Assembly (NCBI GenBank): GCA_049487715.1
Contig: CP150560.1
Location: forward strand, 496,001 to 560,000
Length of the DNA stretch: 64,000 nucleotides
Source: Pycnococcus provasolii
Taxonomy: Eukaryota; Chlorophyta; Pseudoscourfieldiophyceae; Pseudoscourfieldiales
Reading direction: 5' to 3'
Shown here: positions 38,428-49,431 of the stretch, one piece after another
Position numbering within the stretch: position 1 is the first letter of the stretch
Layout of the letters: every line of letters starts with the position of its first letter
The notes under the pieces: generated by a model
What the model saw: the letters and a program-made list of their open reading frames with translations, nothing else
Databases searched by the model: none
What the model was told of the DNA's origin: nothing
Position numbers and translations under genes: made by a program

Positions 38428-41400
38428 ATGGTGATGGGGGCACCCGCACGACCAGGCGTACGCGTTCACGGTCCTCATGGTGCCCTTCAGTCCTTTTCCT
38501 TCAGCAGGAGGAGGAAAAGGAAACTCCATATAAGCAGTGACATCAACCCATTTGGGGGTGGTGTCCCGTTAGGTGGCGGTGGGTTACTTCCCAAAGGGGG
38601 ATTATTAGTCTCTTTGGGCTCGTTAGGCGCGGCGGCGGCTGCGACGGCTTCCACCACCTTGAATACACAAGTAGTGCAGGGGAGTGGTGGGACAGCCCTT
38701 AATCAGGGAAACCACAAGTCGTTAAGTACTCGGAGTAGTAATAGTGGGGGAAACAACAACAACAACAGCGGAGGAGGAGGAGGAGGTGGTGGTGGTGGTG
38801 GTGGTGGTGGTGGTGGCGGCGACGGCTCCTCAGGAGGTTCCTCAGGAGACTCATCAGCACAAGTGCAAGTCACCGACCTCACGCAGCCAGAAGACGAACA
38901 GCACGCTGACGACGCTGACGACGAGTTCGCACTGCGCGTCGAGGGCATGCGGTGCGGCGGGTGCTCGAGCCAGGTCAAGAAACTACTCGAGGCGCTGCCG
39001 TACGTTCAAGCCGCAACCGTCAACCTGCTAACAAACAGCGCAGCCGTCAAGCTCAAGCCACGCGAACAGCGCGACGGCGTCACGAACGCCGCCGCAGCAG
39101 CAACTGCCACCGCCGCAATCCGTGACGCAGGTTTTCGCGCGGAAGTTCTCGCGTCGGGGCAGGACTTTGACCCCGCGTCAGAACTCGAACGGCGGCGTGC
39201 AAAACGAGCGCAGGCTCTCGAGGATGCGAAGCGACGGATCGTCGGCGCAGGAACACTCGCGGCGGTATGCATTCTGTCGCATGCGTCGCACGTATTCAAG
39301 CTACCTCCGCTACCCTTCCCGTGGGCAAGACGGCTGAACCTCGACTACCTGAGAGCAGCGCTCGCAGTGACGGCGATGGCTGGGCCGGGTGGCGAGATCA
39401 TGGCACACGGCGCGCAGAATCTGGTGCGAGGCACGCCGAACATGGACAGCCTCGTCGCGCTGGGGGCATCGTCGTCATTCACCGTCAGCCTCGCCGCACT
39501 GGCGATGCCTAAACTGGGGTGGACGACGTACTTTGACGAACCTGCGATGCTGCTGAGCTTCGTTCTCGTCGGCAAGGCACTCGAGGCGCACGCACGCGCG
39601 CGAGCCTCCACCGACATGGAGGGTCTACTGCGCCTGCTCCCGTCGCGCGCACGACTCGTGCTTCCAGGAATGGCTGGCTCGGGCAGCACCGATGCCGCGC
39701 CGTGGGTCGAGGTGCCCACCAGCCGACTGGTGGTAGGAGATCGCGTCGCCGTGCTGCCTGGCGATCTCGTGCCCGTGGATGGCGACGTTCTCAGCGGCGC
39801 GTTCGATGTTGACGAGAGCAGCCTGACGGGAGAGCCACTTCCCGTGACGAAGCGCGTCGGATGCACGGTATCCGGCGGCGCGACGGTCGTCGACGGTGCA
39901 GGGACCGTGCGCGCGCAGCGTGCCGGTGGGCAGGCGCTGGTCACGGACGTGCTGCGCATGGTGGAGGCAGCGCAGGCGCGTGCGCCGAAGCTGCAGCGTC
40001 TCGCTGATGCCGCCGCTGGGCCGTTCTGCTTTGGCGTGCTCGGCATGTCCGCGCTGACGCTGGGATTCTGGGCCGCAACACCCATGGGTCGAACGATTGC
40101 CGTTTCGACGCTTGGACGTGAGCCGCGGCAGCTTGCAATGCAGCTCGCTAGCTCCGTGCTCGTCGTCGCGTGCCCCTGCGCGCTCGGCCTCGCGCTGCCG
40201 ACGGCAACTCTGGTGGGCACCGGGCACGGCGCCGCGCGGCTGGGCCTCGTGGTCCGTGGCGGCGATGCGCTGCAGGCTGCGTCGGAGGTGCGCACCGTGG
40301 CGTTCGACAAGACGGGAACGCTCACGCGGGGCATGCCCGAGGTGGCACGCGTATTGACGTGCGCACCACCGCGGACGGTGGAGGACGTTCTACGCGTCGC
40401 GAGTGCGGCGGAGGCAAGCTCTGCACACCCAATTGCGCGAGCCGTTCGCGCTGCGGCGGGTGCTGACACCGAGCTTCCTGACGACGGCTCGGTGCGCTCC
40501 ATTCCTGGCGGCGGAGCGAGCTGCACGGTGCGCGGCAAGCGTGTTGCCGTGGGCACGCTCGCGTACCTTCGCGAGCAGTGCAGTGTCGTTGGTGACCCAC
40601 CATCCGAGGCTGGTCATGGCGAGGGTGCAGAGCGCACGGTTGCGCATGTCGCGTACGACGGCCGTCTCGTCGGCGCGATTGAGCTGCACGATCCGATCAG
40701 CCCCGCGGCGTTCGACGCAATTTCCGCCGTGCGAAGCTACGGCTTGCGCCCCGTGATTGTGAGCGGCGATCGCCCCGAGGCGGTGGCGGCTGTGGCACGT
40801 GAGCTTGGCATAACCGTGGAAGATTCGATGGGCGGTGTGACACCCGCGGGGAAGGTGAATGCGGTTCGCGAGCTTCGCAAGCGCACCAACGGCAGCGGCG
40901 TGGCGATGGTGGGCGATGGCATCAACGACGCGGCGGCTCTCGCGGAGGCGGATGTTGGGCTGGCCATGGGATCAGGTGCCGCGGCGGCGGCGGACGCCGC
41001 GGACTTCGTCCTGCTTCGCGGCGACGTGGCTCAACTTCCCGATGCGCTCGCTTTGGCGCACGCGACGACGAGCACGATGAAGTCGAATTTAGTGTGGGCA
41101 TTTGCCTACAACGGCGTCGCCCTGCCCGTGGCGATGGGTGCTCTTCTTCCTCGGTTTGGACTTGCTTTGAATCCAACCATAGCGGGTGCGGCGATGGGAG
41201 TGAGCAGTCTAGGCGTGATCTTGAATAGCCTGCAGTTGCCTAATCGCGTCAACCACACGCATTCTGGCGGAAAACAACCTGTTGACGACTTTGAGGAGAA
41301 GCTTCGTGCGGAGCGAAACGCCCGGCTCGCGACGGAGAGTCAGCAACTGCAGGCGGTGCAGGCGGCCAAGCCCACAAGAGCTGAGCGAAATGTGAAATAG
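38428..41400 (+). CDS. P1B-type copper-transporting ATPase (PAA/HMA-like)
   Basis: 990 residues from the ATG at 38428 (context GCCGCCATGG). The N-terminal ~110 residues are basic and Ser/Gly-rich, plausible as a plastid transit peptide, then a poly-Gly run (about 115-132) and an acidic linker. One heavy-metal-associated domain carries GMRCGGC near residue 175. All P-type motifs are present: TGEPLPVTK in the actuator (about 470), the CPC metal site in [14 protein letters not shown] (about 580), phosphorylation loop DKTGTLTRG (about 627), HP in SSAHPIARA, and [23 protein letters not shown] with GMxCxxC indicates Cu(I) export; the closest plant proteins are PAA1/PAA2, which feed copper to stroma and thylakoid plastocyanin. 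Plastid location is inference. Confidence 0.9.
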   Translation: MVMGAPARPGVRVHGPHGALQSFSFSRRRKRKLHISSDINPFGGGVPLGGGGLLPKGGLLVSLGSLGAAAAATASTTLNTQVVQGSGGTALNQGNHKSLSTRSSNSGGNNNNNSGGGGGGGGGGGGGGGGGDGSSGGSSGDSSAQVQVTDLTQPEDEQHADDADDEFALRVEGMRCGGCSSQVKKLLEALPYVQAATVNLLTNSAAVKLKPREQRDGVTNAAAAATATAAIRDAGFRAEVLASGQDFDPASELERRRAKRAQALEDAKRRIVGAGTLAAVCILSHASHVFKLPPLPFPWARRLNLDYLRAALAVTAMAGPGGEIMAHGAQNLVRGTPNMDSLVALGASSSFTVSLAALAMPKLGWTTYFDEPAMLLSFVLVGKALEAHARARASTDMEGLLRLLPSRARLVLPGMAGSGSTDAAPWVEVPTSRLVVGDRVAVLPGDLVPVDGDVLSGAFDVDESSLTGEPLPVTKRVGCTVSGGATVVDGAGTVRAQRAGGQALVTDVLRMVEAAQARAPKLQRLADAAAGPFCFGVLGMSALTLGFWAATPMGRTIAVSTLGREPRQLAMQLASSVLVVACPCALGLALPTATLVGTGHGAARLGLVVRGGDALQAASEVRTVAFDKTGTLTRGMPEVARVLTCAPPRTVEDVLRVASAAEASSAHPIARAVRAAAGADTELPDDGSVRSIPGGGASCTVRGKRVAVGTLAYLREQCSVVGDPPSEAGHGEGAERTVAHVAYDGRLVGAIELHDPISPAAFDAISAVRSYGLRPVIVSGDRPEAVAAVARELGITVEDSMGGVTPAGKVNAVRELRKRTNGSGVAMVGDGINDAAALAEADVGLAMGSGAAAAADAADFVLLRGDVAQLPDALALAHATTSTMKSNLVWAFAYNGVALPVAMGALLPRFGLALNPTIAGAAMGVSSLGVILNSLQLPNRVNHTHSGGKQPVDDFEEKLRAERNARLATESQQLQAVQAAKPTRAERNVK

Positions 41401-41419
41401 TACACTTTGATTACAATCT

Positions 41420-41999
41420 TCACGCGTCCCTCTCAACGGCGACAACGTACGAGCACCCGTCACATCGCACGAACGTCTCCTGTCCTATTTGCAGTTGGCT
41501 TATTAGCATTGGGACGTTTATGCGAAATACGCCTCCACAGTTGCACGGCCTTGAGCACATGTCGCCGTCGAGCAGTTCCGAGGTCACGACATTGTCAAGG
41601 ACGACAGCGTGTTGGTTTTCTGAGAGAGCTTTCTGCGAGGCTTCGGCTTGAGCGAGTTGTGCGTCATATTGTTTTCTTCGCGCTGTGTCAGACAGTACCT
41701 GATAAGCGTGCTGGATGGCGATGAACGTCGCATGCGACTCTGACTCTGACTCTGACTCTGACGACATCGTCGCGGCATCATCATCCAAAACAGCCTGACC
41801 GCAAGATGACTGTGCCCCCAGTACCTTGTCTGGGTGGTGCTTGAGTATTAAAGCTTTATACGCACGTTTGATTTCGGAGAGTGCGATATCACCGGAGGCG
41901 GCGGGAGGATGAAGGCACTAAGCCTAATAACGCATACAGGTTCTTCTTTGTAGGAGTTTGTTGCGCAACACCGCCGCATCCGCCGCCGCCGTGAGCCAT
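41420..41999 (-). CDS. DPH4: DPH4/DNAJC24-like J-protein with a one-base frame break
   Basis: The ATG at 41999 opens a Gly-rich start, then KKNLYALLGLVPSS, the first helix of a J domain, but meets a TGA at 41891-41889. The next frame continues ALSEIKRAYKALILKHHPDK with the HPD motif, then a Ser/Glu repeat, AYQVLSDTARRKQYD, and a C-terminal CSL-type zinc finger (CNCGGVF ... RCDGCSYVV), ending at 41420. The frames join if one base of the GGG at 41903-41905 (CCC on the coding strand) is extra, giving about 192 residues. DPH4 delivers electrons/iron in diphthamide synthesis on elongation factor 2. The break may be a sequencing error, a real mutation or a frameshift site. CSL reads CSY here. Convergent with the Cu-ATPase, 19 bases apart. 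Confidence 0.78.
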
Positions 42000-42066
42000 C
42001 AAGCGCACCCAATCGTAAAAACGAAAAAGGGAAACCGAACATCAAGGGGGCGGAGACCCCTACGAT

Positions 42067-42167
42067 AACCCTACCCCTAAGAGTAACCCTAACCCGAACC
42101 CGAACCCTAACCCTAACACCTAACCCTAACCCAAACCCTAACCCTAACCCAAACCCAAACCCTAACC
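42067..42167 (+). repeat. Degenerate telomere-like array
   Basis: About 16 units of CCCTAA with CCCGAA and CCCAAA variants. It lies between the divergent DPH4-like (41999) and ankyrin/EF-hand (42353) starts. The CCCGAA variants resemble the core of the AAACCCCGAA promoter motif. Confidence 0.85.
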
Positions 42168-42292
42168 AGGTATTGGTCCTCCCCTTATGAAAGGTCCTTA
42201 TGAAGTTCGTTCCAAAAGGAGCTTCGAGAGAAGAGATTAAGAGGGGGCGGGCCCCTTTGCCTTTCCTGTCCCCAGTCCCCGGTATCCTATTA

Positions 42293-42302
42293 TTCGGGGT
42301 TT
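42293..42302 (-). promoter_or_regulatory. AAACCCCGAA motif, ankyrin/EF-hand promoter
   Basis: An exact copy (TTCGGGGTTT on the plus strand), 51 bases upstream of the ATG at 42353, the same distance as in the prenyltransferase promoter. Confidence 0.5.
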
Positions 42303-42352
42303 GACTTTCCAGTAGCACTTTTTTCCATTTCTCCCTCGTGTGTTTTTTATAT

Positions 42353-44662
42353 ATGGCGTCCACGCAGCACCACCACCAACATGGTGGTCTATTAGCTCAC
42401 CTCCCTCGGGCACAGCTTCGTTCGCTTTGTTATTTATGCGCTTCCCTGGACGCGTACTGCTCCTTGTGGTCGACGACAATACGCGCGCTCTTCACGCACA
42501 ATGACCTCGACCAGTCCGGCTTTCTCTCAACCGGGGAACTCGTCGCTTTCACATCACAGCTGCATCTGGATGGGTCAGGTGGTCAACTTGACGACCACGA
42601 GGAGGCCGTGGACGACAACGATTCGTGGCGGCGTCTCGCGATTGATGCCCTCAGCTCGCTGCACGGCGCGTCTGGGGGTGTCAGCTTCTCAGAACTTCTT
42701 ACAACTCTGCAGGATGCAACTTTATTAGAGAACGAACTGCAGAGGAGGGAGCAGCCATTGCTCCAAGAAGAACCAACACAGCCACAGCCACAGCCACAGC
42801 CACAGCCACAGCAAACTCACGCAAGTATGGAGGAGCGAGAACAAGTCGTCCCCAACACATACAACCACCAGCAGCAGCTTGAAGCACCTGCGATGCACGA
42901 ACACTTTCTGCGAAACGAAGCACGGACGAACGCTCTGCGCATGTCCGTGTACGCAAGGAGACGAAGGGCTGCGCTGCGCTTGGCCACATCAGCCGTCGAG
43001 CACTCAGACCTTCAAGTGGACATGCCCTTACCTGCAACGCACTACACCATCGAGCTCCCGCCTGATGACAACATGGACCGCGAACGCGACATGTACTCAG
43101 CAGCCGCAAGCAACGAACGACTTCCCAGACGAAAGGTGGCATGGAACCCAACCTCGAGTCGCGCTACGCCACCCGACCCACCTACGAAGCCGGCAGATGA
43201 GCAGGACCTCGACGTGGACTTGCTGCTTAAACGTGGAAGTCGCGCGGACGCTAGTGACGCGGATCGACGTGCCGTGCGCCACTTCTGGGCTGCAAGAAGA
43301 CGTGCTGCTTGCATGCTCGCCGTGACCAAGCCGCCGCGCCTGCATGATGCCCAGACACGAGCGCAGCTCGTTGCAGACGCGTTGCCCTCACGCCCGAGCG
43401 CTTACATGGAGATCTCCGCGCCTGCAGCCATGCCCGCCTGGCGTGTGAACGACCTGGCGAGGCAGCGATCACTCGACCAGGCGGTCCGGAACAGGATGAG
43501 GCTGTCTTCAAAGAAGACTTCGACGCCTTGGTGCGACGATTGGCAAAAAAAGCCGTCGAGCGTCGCAGCAAGCAAAGGGTTGCCATTTACAGACGATCCG
43601 TACGCCGCACGTCCTGCCGACGCGGTACCACGCTGGGCGGGCGCGCGGGAGCGCGGGCGCAGTCGAGTGCACGAATCGGCGCGGGTCGGCGACGCACCGA
43701 CGCTCGCAAGGTTGCTGTCGTTCGCGGGAGACATTTTTGAAGCAGCTCGCCAGCCTGATGGCCACCTCGTCACGCCGCTGCACCTCGCGTGCCGCTGCGC
43801 GCCGGATGCCAAGACGCGTGGCGACGCAGGAGCTCTCGCTTGTGCCCAATTGTTGCTGTCGTCGGGCGCAAGTCCTGGCGCTGCGACCGCGATCGCGGCG
43901 GGAGGCGAAACCTCTCTGCACCTTGCGTGCGCAAGAGGGTGCGCGCTGCTCGCTGAAGAGCTGCTCGGGTGCGAGAGGCCGCCAACCCGTGATGGCGGCG
44001 ACGATACGTGGGAGCCCGCAAATGTCGCGGCGATAGACGCAAATGGGCAGACTCCGCTGCACCGTGCGGTGAACCTTGGTGGATCGCGCTCACGTGCGTG
44101 CGTGGAGCTGCTTCTCGCGCATGGAGCAGACATCACCGTCCAAGATGTCGACGGGGCCAATGCCGTCCACATCGCGTGTGCACGCTGCGACGTGACCCTT
44201 CTCAAAATGCTACTGCGTGGCTCGCAGAATCTTGATCTTGCACGAAGAGCTGTTACCACGTTAGACCATCAGCTGCGCACGCCGCTCCATCGCGCAATTT
44301 CGTTTGCCGCCGACGGTGGCGCTGATAGGGTTCGCCGTGCGGCATCGGATAGTCCGAAGCCGAGTGCCTTTGCGAGATGTGGTAAGGTGCCACAGGCGAA
44401 GATGGGTATGCCAGGCACGCGACGCTGGCGCGATGCAGCTTCATGCGCTGCAATGCTCCTGCGCCTCGGTGCGGATGCAGGTGCAGTGTCACTCGATGGC
44501 TGGACTCCAGCTACGCTAGCAGCTCGTGCTATTAAGGCGCATTCACCGCAGGAAGCTTCAAATCTCGCAGCCATTCTTGCAAATGAAGCGGAGGCGATGA
44601 GACAAAGAATGCAGCAGCAGTATCAGGAACAGAGCGGCGAAGAAGATATTCTACGACTGTAA
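42353..44662 (+). CDS. EF-hand plus ankyrin-repeat protein
   Basis: 769 residues from the ATG at 42353. An EF-hand loop, DLDQSGFLSTGE, lies at about residue 50. A Gln/Pro stretch (PQPQPQPQPQ, about 143-152) and a charged middle region follow. From about 430 there are ankyrin repeats: VTPLHLACRCAPD ... ACAQLLLSSGASPG, GETSLHLACARG ... LLAEELLG, GQTPLHRAVNLGG ... CVELLLAHGAD, GANAVHIACARC ... LLKMLLRG, RTPLHRAISFAAD and CAAMLLRLGADAG. EF-hand plus ankyrin in one chain suggests a Ca-responsive scaffold; the partner is unknown. Two TGTAA signals (44659-44663, 44670-44674) mark the 3' end. Confidence 0.8.
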   Translation: MASTQHHHQHGGLLAHLPRAQLRSLCYLCASLDAYCSLWSTTIRALFTHNDLDQSGFLSTGELVAFTSQLHLDGSGGQLDDHEEAVDDNDSWRRLAIDALSSLHGASGGVSFSELLTTLQDATLLENELQRREQPLLQEEPTQPQPQPQPQPQQTHASMEEREQVVPNTYNHQQQLEAPAMHEHFLRNEARTNALRMSVYARRRRAALRLATSAVEHSDLQVDMPLPATHYTIELPPDDNMDRERDMYSAAASNERLPRRKVAWNPTSSRATPPDPPTKPADEQDLDVDLLLKRGSRADASDADRRAVRHFWAARRRAACMLAVTKPPRLHDAQTRAQLVADALPSRPSAYMEISAPAAMPAWRVNDLARQRSLDQAVRNRMRLSSKKTSTPWCDDWQKKPSSVAASKGLPFTDDPYAARPADAVPRWAGARERGRSRVHESARVGDAPTLARLLSFAGDIFEAARQPDGHLVTPLHLACRCAPDAKTRGDAGALACAQLLLSSGASPGAATAIAAGGETSLHLACARGCALLAEELLGCERPPTRDGGDDTWEPANVAAIDANGQTPLHRAVNLGGSRSRACVELLLAHGADITVQDVDGANAVHIACARCDVTLLKMLLRGSQNLDLARRAVTTLDHQLRTPLHRAISFAADGGADRVRRAASDSPKPSAFARCGKVPQAKMGMPGTRRWRDAASCAAMLLRLGADAGAVSLDGWTPATLAARAIKAHSPQEASNLAAILANEAEAMRQRMQQQYQEQSGEEDILRL

Positions 44663-44752
44663 TTACATATGTAAACAACTCATGGTGGTGGCACAACACA
44701 ATATATCAAATTGATTTTGGTTTTACACGTAAACAAAAAGAGAGAAAGAAAA

Positions 44753-47700
44753 TCAACGAGCTCCAGCACCGCCCGTAGCTAGTGCCTCCGCCGCCGCCCA
44801 GGCATGCATAGCAACCGCGCGAGCCTGAAGCACATCTTCCTTATGTGTGTGACCCTGCTTGAGACCGCGATAGTCGTCAGCGAGGTCCACCGCGAACTGT
44901 GCATTCTCCACAGACACGAAGTCGACCGCGATCTTCACACAAGGTCGCAGATTACGCACCTGATGCGGGCATCGCGATGGCACGAACACCGCGTCGCCCT
45001 CACGCTGGTAGATGCGCCACGGAACAATGCCCGTCTCCTGCTTGAGCAGCGCCAGGTCATCCTTGCGCAGGTATACCAGTTGATCGTGAATCGGATGGTC
45101 GAGTACAGATTCGTCAGGCACCGCGGCGTCTGTCTCGTTCTGCGTCGCTGTTTCGTCAGGCACGGCGGCGGCGGTCTCATTCTGCGTCGCTGTGAGCACC
45201 ACCTTGGTCGGGCCGTGGTACCAACGCCCTTCCGCTGCTTTCTCCTTGATCCACAACTCGAGCTTAGCAGCATCATTGCGGTGGAAGAGGTCCCAAACAG
45301 CCCCCACTTCGTCGTGCTGGCAAGGAAGATTGCTGAAATCCCTCTCCCCCTCCTCCTGAGCCTTCACCATTGCATCCGACTGAACATGCACAAGCAGGTT
45401 CACTGCATCTGCCATGTCGTAGTGCATCTTTGTCACACTGTCGCCACGGTCCTCGAATCCGTTTTTGCCCTCGCACGGCGCCTCGTCCGGGGACCCGAAG
45501 GCGATGTAGCACTTTGGCCCGAGGTCAGGTTGGCTCAAGTTCTGCGGAAATAGGCTGACGACATTGAACGGACCCTTCGGATTCGTGTACTCTGGCACGG
45601 GACACATCTCGTAGAAATCTGCCGTGTGCCGTGGCGCAAAATCGCGCATGTCACCATCCGGCGGCCAGTCTTTCAGCTTCAGCAGCTCCCTGACTCCATT
45701 TTTGCGCTTCACACCTCCTTGAAGGTAGTTGGTGAAGAACTCGCCCACCTGCATGCCAGTCATCTCACAGATGTCACTGCACCGGATGATCGTCAAAGAG
45801 TTTCCCTCCTGTCGTGTCTGGCCTGGACGCGATTCGCGCGCCATGCGCCGCAGCACCCTCGGCGCCCACGACATTCGGCCGATGCACCGGCGCATGAGGA
45901 TGGGCTCACCCTGCATCCATCTTTTGTGAAAGGCGGCAAACATCTCCGGATCAGTACGCTCGACGAACTGCGGTCCATACTTGACGCCATCGGCGGTGCG
46001 TAGATTGCTCGGTTCCGGCTCGCCTTCGATGCCGTGCCGCATCTGCCACATCGTGGGTGAGAAGATGTTTTTGTGCAACTTCGCAGCATCAGCTGGCAAG
46101 CTTGCGAGAACGACGTTGCTCGTGTTGTCCACTTCCGGCGATCCCTCCTCGCCAGGATTGATGTTTGAGACAGGCGTACAGATGGACGGCATGTCCGCGA
46201 TGCGCTCACCGCGTTGCAGCACCTTCTTCGCCAGCGGAAGGCGGGGAAGTGTGGCAGGCTCCGTATGTTTCGGCAAGGGTAGCTGAAGAGCGGCATCGAA
46301 GCGGCTGGCAGGCTCCAGTCCGCATCGCTTGAGCGACTTGACGAAATCCACCTCCTCCTGATCAGCGTCCATTGTTTCTTGCATCGCTTGGACGCGTCTG
46401 ATGAAGCAATCAGGACACAGCTCAGTATCAGGCGGTCCCTGCCCTTCTTCCTCTTCCTCTTCCTCTTCCTCGTCGTCGTCGTCGTCGTCATCGTCATCGT
46501 CGTCGTAGAGGCCTTTTGCAGCCGGTGCTGCTGCCGCCATCGCTGCTTTTCCTCCTCCTTTCGCTGCTTTCTCCTCCTCCTTTTGCTTTTGCCACGCCTC
46601 GATCTCCTTTTCGGTCGCCGGTGCGGAGTAGTAGTCGTTCCACAGCGACGTTCCACACTCGGGATTGCTGCAGATGGCGCGTTCGCCGTCGCCAAGCGCA
46701 TTGATTGTGCGCTCCGCAACCTGGTCAAGCGCATGGAGCTTTTGGTGCACCATCGCCGCCTCGTGCGCGCTCCTGGCAATACTGGGAACGCACGTCGCCG
46801 CGAGCGCGTGTGCGACGTGTTTGGCGAAAGCCTGTTTCTCGACTTGTGGGATGGGCGGCAGTTCGCCGATGACGCCGTCTGCATTTACGTAGTACAACGC
46901 CGTCGCACCTGTGTCACGATCGAGCTGTTTTCCTGGAACGCCACGAAGACAGATGCGGCATGAGCACACGGCACGGCACTGTGGGCAGCCTCCTTTCATG
47001 AATTCTATCCACCTCTTCTTGAGTTCTTCAGGTGTTTTGATGTTCCAGGCGTCAATGAGCGAGCTGTGGTGCAGGTAAATGCACTTGGGGCAGACACGTG
47101 GGCAGGGCAGCGTGTGGACACGTGGGTTGAATTTTGACTTCGCTGACGTCGTCGTCGTCGCATTTCCAGTTTTCCTCACCTCCTTGCCCTGGTTGGGGCA
47201 GACGGCAAAGACGGGTGAGCGTCCTTGGCACCAGTGGCAGCAGCTCGTTTCATCGGACAGGTTCGTTTTCGGCGGCGCCATCGCGGAATGGAACAGATTG
47301 GCGAAGAGTTTCGCATTTTCGTTGATTTTCTGCGCGAGAGCTTTGCGTTCCTCTGCTGTGTTGTTTGATGTGTCGCTGCCGAGAATGTTTCTTTTGGCGC
47401 GTGCGAGCGGCAGTGGTGGTGGTTGTTGTTTTTGTGACTGCGACTGCGACTCCATTTTTTCAGCCATCCTGATGTGTTTCTCGCAGTACCTTTCACCGAA
47501 TTCTGACTCCTTGTGGCACTTTCTCCCGTTTGCCGCAACGAATTTGCACATGTCGTCTTCCTGGCTTGCGTACGTGTTGAATGCCTGAGTAGCTCGTGCA
47601 GCTGCGCGTCGCGTCGGCGGCGTGGATGTTTGCCATGTTTGTTGTGTCGACTGCTTTTGTGCTTCTTCTTTTTCCACTTCCGGCTTTTGAGAAGCTGCTG

Positions 47701-48581
47701 CTGCTGCTGGTGGTGGTGGTGGTGCTGTTGGCGGTTTGTTTGTTTTCTGTTTCTTGGCGGCTGGTTTGTCTGGTTGTTTGTCAGCGTTGTTTGCCTTTGG
47801 TTTTTGGTTGTTGACTTTGGCAGTGGCGACGACACCGGCAGCAGCCTGTTTTGGTTTTGCACTTGCACTTGGGGCATTCGCGTGAGATGTCGACGGCCGT
47901 TCCAACTTTTCCTTGTCGTGCTTCTTTTCGTTTGGTTTTGGTTTTGGTTTTGTATTTGGTGGTGGTGCCGTTGTTTTCTTCGGCAGTGCTTGTTGTTGTT
48001 TTTGCACAGGAGCAGGCGCCGGCGCCGTGGTGGTGTTTGGTTGAAATCTCCCTGGCAGTGCCATGCCAATGTCCGGCGCCGGGGACAGGAGCAGGCCCGT
48101 TGAGCGTGCTGGCACCGGCACAGCAGGGGAAGAAGGAGGAGAAGCAGCACCACGAGGTGGTGGTTGAGGAGGAGGAACACTGCCACTGCTAATTCCCATG
48201 AGCTCCGAAGCCGCCGCTGCTAACACCGCTTCTGACGTGGGTACAAACCGACGCCTTTTAGGTATCTTAGAAGCTGGTAAAGGTACAGACTCCGGAGCAG
48301 CATTTACCTCCAAACTCAACGTCGTCGTCTTCGCGAATGACCAAAACTCCCGAACTTCCGCCGGAGTCGTCATCCGAGTGACCTGAGGAACCGACCCCAC
48401 CTAAGGAACCTGGACGACGTGCACGCTTATTCTTATTATTCTTAGCATTCATAACAGGAGGAACTGCAGGAACTTCATAAGGAGAAGTGGTGAATTCGGA
48501 ACAGTGGATAGCTAGAGCGACACCTTCCAAGGAAGTGGCGCCATGGGAAGCAACGCCATGAGGAGGAGCGGGCTCCAACAT
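44753..48581 (-). CDS. KDM3/IBM1-type JmjC histone demethylase
   Basis: The main frame covers 48231-44753. It holds a WRC zinc motif (C-x9-C-x10-C-x2-H, CKFVAANGRKC...) near 47550, a RING-like Cys region (CCHWCQGRS ... CPRVCPKCIYLHH ... CPQCRAVCSCRICLRG), an acidic run, and a C-terminal JmjC domain: FTNYLQGGVKRKNG, YIAFGSPDE, the iron ligands in TKMHYDMADAV (about 45425) and CPHQVRNL (about 44960). These define the H3K9 demethylases of the JMJD1/IBM1 group. The N-terminus is less certain: an acidic upstream frame from the ATG at 48581 (MLEPAPPHG ... REDDDVEFG) joins in phase if 48307-48232 (GTAAAT...GTCAG, 76 bases) is an intron. Otherwise translation may start at the ATG at 48373 in the main frame. 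Confidence 0.85.
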
Positions 48582-48773
48582 GGTAAAGCCTCTGGTGGGA
48601 ACTGAAATGGCGGGTGCCCTGCAAAGCCCCCGCGGGCAGGGGGAGGACTCTCCAACGCAAGGCCAACGGGCAAATAAATGTATGACGACACCCCGCACCC
48701 GACTCCCTCACCCTAACCCTAACTAACCTTAGGTACGACAAACGAACAACCCTAATTAATGCCCTCTAGCGTG

Positions 48774-48807
48774 TAACCCTAACCCTAACCCTAACCCTAA
48801 CCCTAAC
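48774..48807 (+). repeat. Telomere-like CCCTAA array
   Basis: Five to six perfect CCCTAA units between the KDM3-like and UGP3 starts; a shorter two-unit copy lies at 48711-48724. Confidence 0.88.
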
Positions 48808-48983
48808 AGCTAGCCTCTCCCTACAGCTATTCTTCCTATTCTTACAGCGAAAGAGAAAGGACGGGGGACCCCCGCCCCCTCTGGGACTACTTTAGGGGAA
48901 GGGGTCTCATGGCCCTGGAGGGGGAGGGGGGGATCCCTGTTCGTGTCGTTTTGGTTCTTTATTAGTCTATGAGAGTCCTCAGG

Positions 48984-49016
48984 GCTGATCCGATCAGCAT
49001 GAGGGGATCCCCTCAT
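48984..49016. promoter_or_regulatory. Two adjacent palindromes
   Basis: GCTGATC-C-GATCAGC (48984-48998) is followed immediately by the perfect 18-base palindrome ATGAGGGGATCCCCTCAT (48999-49016). They may bind dimeric factors or extrude as hairpins. Confidence 0.5.
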
Positions 49017-49320
49017 TGAGCACTGCGGGACACTCGCGGACGATTGAATTGTAGGGTGGGAAATGATAAGAATAAAGTGCTCCGTTGAAGATCCTCTCCC
49101 CTGCCCCCCGCCAAACCAAAAGGTGCGGGTTGCCCCCCCCGGGGACAGGGGGCAGGAACTCGAGGGATGGAACGGACGGACGCGGTAGGTTGGTAGCTAT
49201 TCTCCGGGGACGACAGGCAACCCGCAATCCTGGGACACGGCCATCTCGCACTTCTATCTCGCACCGTCATCCAACACTCGCACTCTTTCAGGACTGCTGC
49301 ACATCCTACTGTGTGCGTGC

Positions 49321-49360
<40 letters not shown>

Positions 49361-49431
49361 GCACGTGCTGAGCCTCCCTCTTGCTCGAAGAGTGAATCAA
49401 CTGTTTCTTTCATTGTCATTGGCAAGCAAAT

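Larger units (their letters stand above)
48582..49431. other. Divergent promoter KDM3-like/UGP3
   Basis: No gene. It contains CCCTAACCCTAACTAACCTTAGG (48711-48733), a CCCTAA array at 48774-48807, two adjacent palindromes at 48984-49016, G/C-rich blocks (48850-48935, 49105-49150) and a (TG)n tract at 49323-49355. Confidence 0.5.
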
